Below are positions 1 through 5,415 of a stretch of 6,926 nucleotides of DNA, in pieces. Source of the DNA: Gammaproteobacteria bacterium (GTDB taxonomy: Bacteria > Pseudomonadota > Gammaproteobacteria > SZUA-229); assembly GCA_029879605.1 (NCBI GenBank), contig JAOUQA010000109.1, positions 1-6,926 of the forward strand, in the 5' to 3' direction. The notes below the pieces were generated by a model. The model made no database searches, was not told the DNA's origin, and saw only the letters and a list, made by a program, of their open reading frames with translations. A program made the position numbers and the translations under genes. The stretch's first letter is position 1. Every line of letters starts with the position of its first letter.

Positions 1-63
1 TAAAAAAGAATATTCAGTTTTCGACCAAACGATCCTGGGTCAGGCATGACGAACATTATCATG

Positions 64-90
64 TTGATTTTTCTATCCCCTGTAAATAAT
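64..90 (+). promoter_or_regulatory. possible sigma70 promoter of the pterin dehydratase gene
   Basis: TTGATT at 64-69 resembles a -35 element. AATAAT at 85-90 matches five of six bases of the -10 consensus, but the spacer is only 15 bp, shorter than ideal. Transcription would start near position 97 and leave a leader of about 60 nt before the ATG at 156. The rest of 1-155 holds no gene that I can recognise. This is pattern matching only and could be chance in AT-rich DNA. Confidence 0.25.
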
Positions 91-155
91 CCGTTTATAG
101 ACAACAAGTAACACCTCATAATAATCAGCATCTATTAACTCAACCCGGTGCAACT

Positions 156-428
156 ATGATTACAAAAGCTAGCAATGAACAAATACAGGATTTCCTTGCA
201 TCAAACTCATCATGGTCTGTAATCGAAGGAAAGCTACACCGTGAATATACTTTTGCAAGTTTTACTGAAGCATTTGCATTTATGAACCAGCTCGCTGACA
301 TCGCTGAAAAACACAATCATCACCCGGAACTGTATAACTGTTATAACAAGGTTGTTATTGATTTAACAACACATGAAACCTCGGGTATAAGCCAGAGAGA
401 TTTTGATTTTATTAATGCAATAAAATAG
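156..428 (+). CDS. pterin-4a-carbinolamine dehydratase (4a-hydroxytetrahydrobiopterin dehydratase, PCD/DCoH family)
   Basis: This 90-residue protein dehydrates 4a-hydroxytetrahydropterin to quinonoid dihydropterin. That recycles the cofactor of aromatic amino acid hydroxylases; some bacterial members instead serve molybdopterin or other pterin metabolism. The family signature is clear: EKHNHHPE at residues 51-58 supplies the His55-His56 pair. The following THETSG stretch supplies His73, 17 residues after His56, the same spacing as between the second and third catalytic His of the mammalian enzyme. Length and alpha-beta order are normal for the family, with no signal peptide, so it is cytoplasmic. 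The ATG at 156 is preceded by only a weak Shine-Dalgarno (CCGGTG), but no better start exists. No phenylalanine hydroxylase gene is next to it, so its pathway cannot be read from context. It converges on the TlpA-like gene with 30 bp between the stop codons. Confidence 0.9.
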   Translation: MITKASNEQIQDFLASNSSWSVIEGKLHREYTFASFTEAFAFMNQLADIAEKHNHHPELYNCYNKVVIDLTTHETSGISQRDFDFINAIK

Positions 429-458
429 ACCTGATTGAATAGCCAGGCCAATACTTCT

Positions 459-1307
459 TCACTTGCCGGAGTTTTTAACTGCATCCTTAAAGAACCCCAC
501 ATACTCGGACCAGTCTTCAACTGAACCCATATGCGAGAATATAACTATACCGTGCTTATCGATAACATAACTTGAAGGAAACACATGCGCCAGTTGCCTG
601 TCCGGTATTTTTTCGCCACTTTTAGTAGTCAGGAACTTGTCTTCTGGATTTGCCACTCCCGAATCAGATAAAGGCAAGGTATCCAGTCCATTTTTCTTTG
701 CCCATGCCCTGGCCTGTGATATAGGTTCTCTTAATTGCAGCACAACAAACTCAACCTGGTCACCCAGGGTATCCTGCAAAATACGATACATATCTATCAG
801 TGTTACGAATTCAACGCGACAGGGTGGACACCAGCATCCCCATAAATGAACAAACACCACCTTGCCTTTCATATCTGATATGGTTTTTTTAATACCTGCC
901 GGATCAGTAAATACCAGGTTCGGAAATCGCTGCCCGGGTTTATTGCCGGTTTCTGCTGTGGCTGCCTGTTGCCTGTTTTTATATGGCCCCCACAAAGTGA
1001 ACCATTGCTGGCTATCAAATACAATTTCTTTATTCACGGCATATAAAACACACGGGAACTCACTGTATTTCTCACAGGCTTCCAGTGCCTGCTGTTGAGC
1101 CTGTTCTTTTGTCGCCGCATCAGCCCGCCATGACCATGCTCCACCCGGCGCAATGGCATAAGCACGATGAGTGTTAGCATAGGTATAATCATACTTAAAA
1201 CTGTCTTCCGCCTTCTGATTCACATGGGGAATATCACCCATGCCTTCAGCATAGACATAGCCAGTAGTAATAAAAATTATAAGTAAAACTTTAATCAATA
1301 CATTCAT
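459..1307 (-). CDS. periplasmic TlpA/ResA-like thioredoxin-fold protein with an extra N-terminal domain
   Basis: From the ATG at 1307 the protein has 282 residues. A longer frame opens at a TTG at 1355, but that would put 16 extra residues before a typical signal peptide (MNVLIKVLLIIFITTGYVYA, probable cleavage after Ala20), so I prefer 1307; its ribosome site is weak (AAAGAA). Residues about 40-115 form a small domain with an Ala/Gln-rich helix and two cysteines (Cys78, Cys86) in an ACEK...PCVLYAV context. I cannot assign this domain firmly. Residues about 126-280 are a redoxin/TlpA domain: active site WCPPC (Cys160, Cys163), the cis-proline region VFPSSYVID (Pro244) and the closing strand after it. 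Cys158 just before the motif replaces the usual small residue. TlpA/ResA proteins reduce periplasmic disulfides, including those of apocytochrome c. The gene lies downstream of a multiheme cytochrome operon, so a role in heme-protein maturation or in thiol chemistry is plausible but inferred. Confidence 0.82.
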   Translation of the reverse strand: MNVLIKVLLIIFITTGYVYAEGMGDIPHVNQKAEDSFKYDYTYANTHRAYAIAPGGAWSWRADAATKEQAQQQALEACEKYSEFPCVLYAVNKEIVFDSQQWFTLWGPYKNRQQAATAETGNKPGQRFPNLVFTDPAGIKKTISDMKGKVVFVHLWGCWCPPCRVEFVTLIDMYRILQDTLGDQVEFVVLQLREPISQARAWAKKNGLDTLPLSDSGVANPEDKFLTTKSGEKIPDRQLAHVFPSSYVIDKHGIVIFSHMGSVEDWSEYVGFFKDAVKNSGK

Positions 1308-1393
1308 ATATTGTTCTTTATACAAGAAAGGGAGTCCCGTTGCCAGAACCCCCAATACTTGCCATATGTGGTTGGTTGCGTCCCTGTTATTTT

Positions 1394-1421
1394 TTTATAA
1401 TCCCTTAACTATTAAAGGCAA
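1394..1421 (-). promoter_or_regulatory. candidate sigma70 promoter for the TlpA-like gene
   Basis: Read on the minus strand, TTGCCT (1421-1416) is a four-of-six match to -35. After 16 bp, TATAAA (1399-1394) is a five-of-six match to -10. Transcription would start near 1387, giving an 80-nt leader to the ATG at 1307. The 157-bp gap after the cytochrome b gene contains no convincing terminator, so read-through from the cytochrome operon is also possible. Confidence 0.4.
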
Positions 1422-1464
1422 TCACCTCGATCATCCCTGATCATTGCGTTTTCCATAACTCGCC

Positions 1465-2064
1465 TTAATCTTCAACCTCTTCCCATCCTGTAATCATTGC
1501 CTTGATATGAGCTGATACAGTATGTCCTGCTGTTGCCAGGTAAATATGAGCAATCAGGAATATCAGGATCATAAAGGCTGCAATAACATGGAAGAAAGCA
1601 ACCCATTCGAGATTTAACCAGCCGAAGCCCCAGCTTTCCCATGAATCGTAAAACAGGTAAAACCAGCCTGTTGTCCAGATTAAAGGATTTATAATTGCCA
1701 GTACAAACAGGTAAGCCAGGCGTTGTAATGGATTATGCTTACGCACTGTAGTCTGTTTGAATGGATGGGGCGCATCAGTAAAGATACCAGTCAGGTAAAA
1801 CTTTAACATGGCATCCACTTTTTCCATGGTTGGAATATACTGCTTCCACTCACCGGTGGTGAAGTGCCAGAAAATAGCAAACACCCAGAGCGCAACCAGC
1901 GTCCATGCTGCCGTGGTATGCAATTCTGTTGCGGCATGAAAACCAAACAGACTATAGGTACCATGAATCTCAAAACCGGTTACCAGTAGAAAGATGATAA
2001 GCAGAGCCTGAGACCAGTGCCAGAAACGTTCAAAACGTTTAAAGATATAGATTCTTTCAGCCAT
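1465..2064 (-). CDS. cytochrome b561-type membrane subunit (di-heme cytochrome b, thiosulfate reductase/FdnI-like)
   Basis: The 199-residue protein has four hydrophobic helices at about 18-34, 52-69, 113-137 and 153-177. It matches the bacterial cytochrome b561 / Ni-hydrogenase cytochrome b superfamily that links the quinone pool to periplasmic oxidoreductases. Candidate heme ligands are His16 (FWHW) in helix 1, His49 at the start of helix 2 (His67 in FWHF is an alternative), and His159 plus His173 in helix 4. The 14-residue spacing of the last pair equals that of the FdnI ligands, which suggests two b hemes. The start at 2064 is chosen over the longer frame opening at 2109 because a strong Shine-Dalgarno (AGAGGAGG, 2080-2073) sits 8 nt upstream and a typical N-terminus (MAERIYIFKRFERFWHW) follows. 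It begins 4 bp after the octaheme stop codon, so the two are almost certainly co-translated and probably form one complex. Confidence 0.88.
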   Translation of the reverse strand: MAERIYIFKRFERFWHWSQALLIIFLLVTGFEIHGTYSLFGFHAATELHTTAAWTLVALWVFAIFWHFTTGEWKQYIPTMEKVDAMLKFYLTGIFTDAPHPFKQTTVRKHNPLQRLAYLFVLAIINPLIWTTGWFYLFYDSWESWGFGWLNLEWVAFFHVIAAFMILIFLIAHIYLATAGHTVSAHIKAMITGWEEVED

Positions 2065-2068
2065 TGTA

Positions 2069-3742
2069 CTAGCCTCCTCTCTTATGCATGAAGTAACGAA
2101 TTGCACCATGAATTAACACACCGATTAAGGTCAGCAACGCAAGTGCAAAACCCAGTTTATCCAGTAAAGGTGTATTATTGGCACCGGGCATATATATACC
2201 ATCGATACCTGCAAGACGACCATTTTCAGTGTGACATTGATGACAGGCAACAACGTCTTCTTTAGGTGCAACCATGTGAGTAATAGGCCAGCTCATTTCA
2301 GTTTCAATCCAGCCAACTTGTCCACTAAAATCACGGCCGGCATATTTCATACCGTATTCAACCGCTTTATTAATATCGAAGTTTTTCCACAATGCGGTTT
2401 CCTTGTCATCTGACAGACTGGTAACCACCAGCGTGTTATTACCCTTGTCATACATCTGCTTACCGCGGAATACCTTGGTAGGCCAGATACGTGATTTACC
2501 ATCATCTGCATTTCCCTTGAAAGAGTTGATCTTCAATACCTGGCTGGGATCAAACTTTGTATCCGCCAGGGTAAATTCAACTTCACCATTAAACCACTGG
2601 TATTCGGGAATCACATAACGATCATAGGTAAAGTCACCTTTCTTGCTGTCATAAAGAACCTTGCCTTCACTGCCAAAGATTTTCTTGGGCTTGCCGTTTT
2701 CATCCATTTCACCCAGTGTTGACCAGTCCCAGGACATCTTGGTGTGCTTATTACCACGGGCATAGGCAGGAATATGACAGGTCTGACAGGCCAGTTTGTC
2801 GGTGTGAGAATTCATTTTCTCATATTCACCATCGTGAGGCACATTGCCATGACAGGCAACACAGGTAGCAGCATTACGCTCATCTTTACTACCGCGAATA
2901 AATGTACCCTTGTCATCAACCGCTGTTGGTTGATAACGACTACCGGCTACTTCATGACTGTCACTGGTATGACACTTGGCGCAGGAGAAATCCAGCCCCT
3001 TGGCATCCATGTGAACATCAAGATAACGACTTGGGTTAGTAAGCGTACTATCCAGGTCACCGTGTTTTACTGCATCACCACCGCCACCACGGAAGTGACA
3101 GGCACCACAGGTTGCACGACTGGTTTTACCCACGTTCTGTGCAATACGTTTAAGATCCGTAGGTGCTCTGAACTTACCTGAATGTGGAGGCCATTCCATA
3201 GTTTTGTAATTGGGATGTCCAGCCAGACCGGGAAGTTTTTTATAACTCGCGGTTGTATCATGACAAACCAGGCAGTCCACTTTTTCTTCAGCGGTAAAAT
3301 CAAAATTCTCATCTTCCCAGCCATAACCAATATGACAGGCAGTACAGAATTTGTAATTTGATGGTACTGAAGTACAGAAGTTATTGATTACATTTTTCTT
3401 ACCAAGGTGCTGCTTGGTATCTGCGTTAATGTAATCCCAGTTCCAGTGCTTGGTTTTATGTAACTGCTTGGATGCCTCGGTATGACATGCAAGACAGGCT
3501 TTGGTAACGGCTGGACCATCTTTGAAGTCCACCTGCAGTTCTTTAAACTTGGAATGATCTGCTGTGGATTTTTTATCCTGCTCAGTAGCAATATCAAACA
3601 CGTCGACGCTGCTACCCTTTGTTTTTACCGGAGCTTTATCGACTGCTTTGGCATCACTGGTTGCATATGCAGGCCAGATCATACCCAGGCTCAGGACAAA
3701 GGCCACAATCAGCTCGGCACCTTTGTATTTAAATTTAAACAT
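2069..3742 (-). CDS. octaheme c-type cytochrome, tetrathionate reductase (Otr) family, with C-terminal membrane anchor
   Basis: The 557-residue protein has a signal peptide (about 1-27, cleavage after AYA) and exactly eight CXXCH heme c motifs, starting at Cys83, 133, 157, 212, 254, 294, 319 and 500. The blocks HWNWDY (99-104), GKKNVINNFC (114-123), CHIGYGWED (133-144 region) and CHFRGGGGDAVKHGDLD (215-231) fit, from memory, the family of Shewanella octaheme tetrathionate reductase. That enzyme reduces tetrathionate, and also nitrite and hydroxylamine in vitro, at a heme with a lysine ligand. Cys123 is the only cysteine outside heme motifs. Residues 324-499 form a long cysteine-free segment. 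A hydrophobic helix at about 527-550, containing His545 and followed by HKRGG, should anchor the C-terminus in the membrane; to my knowledge the Shewanella enzyme is soluble. Start at 3742 is supported by GAGGAGG 5 nt upstream. It is the second gene of the operon, 47 bp after the DUF302 gene and 4 bp before cytochrome b. Physiological substrate and direction are not established by sequence. Confidence 0.88.
   Translation of the reverse strand: MFKFKYKGAELIVAFVLSLGMIWPAYATSDAKAVDKAPVKTKGSSVDVFDIATEQDKKSTADHSKFKELQVDFKDGPAVTKACLACHTEASKQLHKTKHWNWDYINADTKQHLGKKNVINNFCTSVPSNYKFCTACHIGYGWEDENFDFTAEEKVDCLVCHDTTASYKKLPGLAGHPNYKTMEWPPHSGKFRAPTDLKRIAQNVGKTSRATCGACHFRGGGGDAVKHGDLDSTLTNPSRYLDVHMDAKGLDFSCAKCHTSDSHEVAGSRYQPTAVDDKGTFIRGSKDERNAATCVACHGNVPHDGEYEKMNSHTDKLACQTCHIPAYARGNKHTKMSWDWSTLGEMDENGKPKKIFGSEGKVLYDSKKGDFTYDRYVIPEYQWFNGEVEFTLADTKFDPSQVLKINSFKGNADDGKSRIWPTKVFRGKQMYDKGNNTLVVTSLSDDKETALWKNFDINKAVEYGMKYAGRDFSGQVGWIETEMSWPITHMVAPKEDVVACHQCHTENGRLAGIDGIYMPGANNTPLLDKLGFALALLTLIGVLIHGAIRYFMHKRGG
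2073..2080 (-). promoter_or_regulatory. strong ribosome binding site of the cytochrome b gene, inside the octaheme gene
   Basis: On the minus strand AGAGGAGG lies 8 nt before the ATG at 2064. The same bases encode the last Arg-Gly-Gly codons of the octaheme cytochrome. This site decides the cytochrome b start and suggests translational coupling between the two genes. Confidence 0.8.
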
Positions 3743-3746
3743 GTTG

Positions 3747-3753
3747 CCTCCTC
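3747..3753 (-). promoter_or_regulatory. strong ribosome binding site of the octaheme cytochrome gene
   Basis: GAGGAGG on the minus strand lies 5 nt before the ATG at 3742, in the 47-bp gap after the DUF302 stop codon. It fixes the octaheme start. It is nearly the same sequence as the site used by the cytochrome b gene, which suggests both are translated at high rate. Confidence 0.75.
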
Positions 3754-3789
3754 ATGGAGATAAATTGGGTTATAAATCTGATCCGCTTT

Positions 3790-4329
3790 TTAACAACCAT
3801 CAGCATCTTTACCACCGGCACCGCCGCCACCTGGACGAACTTTAATAAGTGGTGGTGCAGGTTTGCTGGAATCAAATGTGACAAAGGTTTCCTGGTCTTT
3901 AGCGACCTTGGCCATAATGTCACCCACCCCGAACATCTTGCCCATGAGGCCAGCATTCATTAACCCGATATAGGTTTTACCATCGTCTTTTTTATAAACG
4001 GTAATGGTGCATGGCATAAGAATTGAAAGTATACGTGTGGCATCGTCTTTCAAAATCGGACCTGAATATTTAGTACTGCATGCCTCAATCAGTAACACCG
4101 GAGGAACATTACTACCTGAATTAGCCACAGCTTTTGCAGGATTTCTTAAACCCGATAAGGTCCAGCCATTGGCTGAAAGAGACTGAATATTACGCTGAAT
4201 TCGAGCTGCTGTTTCTTCGACACTATACGGGCTTGCGACCTCACGGAGCATCATTACATCAGCCATATTCCAGCCAACTAGACCTACAAACACAATACCA
4301 GTTATGAAACCAACCACTGCTTTCATCAT
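3790..4329 (-). CDS. membrane-anchored DUF302 domain protein
   Basis: This 179-residue protein starts with a hydrophobic segment (about 3-23, FITGIVFVGLVGW). It lacks a clear cleavage site, so I expect an N-terminal anchor with the rest in the periplasm. Residues about 33-150 match the DUF302 family as I know it: IEACSTKYSGPIL (81-93), SILMPCTITVY (102-112) and IGLMNAGLMGKMF (121-133) are its conserved blocks, with Cys84 and Cys107 in conserved places. The tail is glycine-rich and ends in cysteine (GGGGAGGKDADGC, Cys179 the last residue). DUF302 has known structures but no settled biochemical function; members often occur near sulfur-oxidation or redox genes. Start at 4329 (ATG ATG) follows AGGAG at 7 nt; the second ATG is also possible. 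It is the first gene of the operon with the octaheme cytochrome and cytochrome b. An accessory or sulfur-carrier-like role with that enzyme is a guess from context. Confidence 0.8.
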   Translation of the reverse strand: MMKAVVGFITGIVFVGLVGWNMADVMMLREVASPYSVEETAARIQRNIQSLSANGWTLSGLRNPAKAVANSGSNVPPVLLIEACSTKYSGPILKDDATRILSILMPCTITVYKKDDGKTYIGLMNAGLMGKMFGVGDIMAKVAKDQETFVTFDSSKPAPPLIKVRPGGGGAGGKDADGC

Positions 4330-4416
4330 GGCAATTCTCCTATTGGTAAGGATTTAAAAATCACCCAAAAATTTTTGAATGAGACCATAAGTTATTTAAT
4401 ATATTAGAATGTGCTT

Positions 4417-4422
4417 ATTATC
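4417..4422 (-). promoter_or_regulatory. possible -10 element of the DUF302-octaheme-cytochrome b operon
   Basis: Read on the minus strand, GATAAT is a five-of-six match to the -10 consensus. It lies a few bases downstream of the inverted repeat 4426-4455. No good -35 hexamer is found at the right distance, which would suit an activator-dependent promoter. Transcription from here would give a leader of about 80 nt before the ATG at 4329. Confidence 0.25.
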
Positions 4423-4425
4423 TTT

Positions 4426-4455
4426 GCGCTAGCTCAAGTAAAGATAAGTTAGCGC
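4426..4455. repeat. 9-bp inverted repeat, candidate operator
   Basis: GCGCTAGCT (4426-4434) and AGTTAGCGC (4447-4455) are inverted copies that match at eight of nine positions, separated by 12 bp. The centre-to-centre distance is 21 bp, two helical turns, as expected for a dimeric DNA-binding protein contacting one face. It stands out as GC-rich in AT-rich surroundings. No U-run follows on either strand, so it is not an intrinsic terminator. The regulator is unknown and none is encoded next to it. Confidence 0.5.
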
Positions 4456-4596
4456 TCCGTTAATTACTCATATTGTGGAGCAGATCGGATAATAGGCAAT
4501 ATTTACTTTTTAATCAATAACTTAAATAGTATGCTTATTTGTTCAAAAAACACCCATAATGACAAGATCTACTCTCCCAACAGCATTCATCACCCA

Positions 4597-4627
4597 TTGA
4601 TTACGCTGACTGTATTACTGGTAATAT
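4597..4627 (+). promoter_or_regulatory. candidate extended -10 promoter of the six-helix membrane protein gene
   Basis: TTGATT (4597-4602) is a four-of-six -35. TGGTAATAT (4619-4627) is an extended -10 pattern (TG, one base, then TAATAT), with a 19-bp spacer. Transcription would start near 4635, about 23 nt before the ATG at 4658. The -10 overlaps an imperfect palindrome (4611-4630), which could be an operator. The support is weak. Confidence 0.3.
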
Positions 4628-4657
4628 ACAGATAAGCAACCTGAAAAAAGTTAAGCC

Positions 4658-5341
4658 ATGCAACCACGCACCCTTGCCCTGCTTGTCTGCCTGCTACCGC
4701 CCGTGGCGGCCAACCTGGCTTATATCATCAGTGCCAGTGCCGGCCATGTACCCTGGTGCATACCTTATATCGATGGTTGTACCTCGATAAGCCGTGCGGC
4801 ACGCCATGGACATGCCCTGTTTGTGTTTCGTGCCCTGATGATGTTTTATGCCGTATTGCTACTCTGGTACTGGTGGACTGTGAAGCACTGGCTGATCCAG
4901 CTGGATCACAATACTATCAATGCTGCCCGACTCATTTACTGGCTGGGAGTTATCGGTGCTCTCTTCCTGGTCATCTACATCGATTATCTTGGCTCTTCCG
5001 GCGATGTCTATCGTTTCCTGCGACGCTATGGTGTCATTATGTATTTTTCATTAACACCTTTGGCTCACTTATTAATGCTTAAACAACTTAAACGTCTTTC
5101 ACTTACCCGTACTGAAGTAGTCACAGGTAAAAAAGTACAGACATACCAGCTACTGATCATCACACTAATAGTTTTGCTGGGAATAGTCCATGTGATTATT
5201 AACTATGCCGGCTTAAAAAGTGACCAGACTCAGAATATTATTGAATGGAATTATGCTCTTTTAATGACATTATTTTTTGCCAGTAGTTATTTCATGTGGA
5301 AAAACCTGAAACTTAGATTACAAACTGATACTGAAACCTGA
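4658..5341 (+). CDS. six-helix integral membrane protein, possibly Frag1/DRAM/Sfk1-like
   Basis: The 227-residue protein has six predicted membrane helices at about 5-27, 54-74, 91-109, 124-142, 162-183 and 198-214. A loop after helix 1 carries PWCIPYIDGCTSIS with two cysteines (Cys34, Cys41), followed by RAARHGHALFVFR. The six-helix layout, the polar loop after helix 1 with an isoleucine-serine pattern, and the E-W...FF pattern in the last helix (Glu196, Trp197) resemble the Frag1/DRAM/Sfk1 family. I recognise this only by general pattern, and its bacterial function is unknown. The start ATG at 4658 has a poor Shine-Dalgarno (AAAAAAG), but it begins exactly at the hydrophobic N-terminus. The first 250 bp are distinctly more GC-rich than the remainder of the gene. 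It is divergent from the cytochrome operon and convergent with the kinase gene, so it appears to be a single-gene unit. Confidence 0.72.
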   Translation: MQPRTLALLVCLLPPVAANLAYIISASAGHVPWCIPYIDGCTSISRAARHGHALFVFRALMMFYAVLLLWYWWTVKHWLIQLDHNTINAARLIYWLGVIGALFLVIYIDYLGSSGDVYRFLRRYGVIMYFSLTPLAHLLMLKQLKRLSLTRTEVVTGKKVQTYQLLIITLIVLLGIVHVIINYAGLKSDQTQNIIEWNYALLMTLFFASSYFMWKNLKLRLQTDTET

Positions 5342-5415
5342 AGTCAAATCACCGGGATATTTCAGCGAATGTTTTTTAAAAACAATATTAAAATAAAATA
5401 CCAGGCAGATGTTTT

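Larger units (their letters stand above)
4330..4657. other. divergent intergenic regulatory region
   Basis: This 328-bp AT-rich stretch separates the minus-strand cytochrome operon from the plus-strand membrane protein gene, so it should hold both promoters. I see one clear inverted repeat (4426-4455), a weak -10-like hexamer for each direction, and an imperfect palindrome over the right-hand promoter. I find no ORF with a credible start and protein, no tRNA and no recognisable riboswitch. No exact FNR-type TTGAT-N4-ATCAA site is visible. Confidence 0.6.

Noticed and set aside
637..1098. Two plus-strand open frames opposite the TlpA-like gene
   Set aside because: They are antisense to the conserved thioredoxin domain and have no coding character of their own.
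1308..1355. Longer TlpA-like protein starting at a TTG at 1355
   Set aside because: It would add 16 residues ahead of a typical signal peptide; the ATG at 1307 places the signal peptide at the N-terminus.
1429..1444. Direct repeat GATCAT-N4-GATCAT as an operator
   Set aside because: The 10-bp period is suggestive, but the units are short and built on the palindrome GATC; chance is a sufficient explanation.
1417..1450. Possible terminator hairpin after the cytochrome b gene (GCAAT and ATTGC arms)
   Set aside because: Only about five base pairs can form with a large loop, and no U-run follows on the minus strand.
2065..2109. Longer cytochrome b start at 2109
   Set aside because: It would overlap the octaheme gene and bypass a strong ribosome site placed 8 nt before the ATG at 2064.
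2744..3181. 145-codon plus-strand open frame opposite the octaheme gene
   Set aside because: It is antisense to a heme-rich coding region. Its Thr/Ile/Gly-rich composition mirrors the antisense of CXXCH codons, there is no Shine-Dalgarno, and no family is recognisable.
3482..3963. Several overlapping open frames on both strands around the DUF302-octaheme junction
   Set aside because: They overlap two well-supported genes in other frames and have no ribosome sites or recognisable domains.
5365..5395. GTTTTTTAAAAAC palindrome between the convergent membrane protein and kinase genes as a bidirectional terminator
   Set aside because: The stem is almost entirely A-T and has no loop, so it is unlikely to form a stable terminator hairpin.
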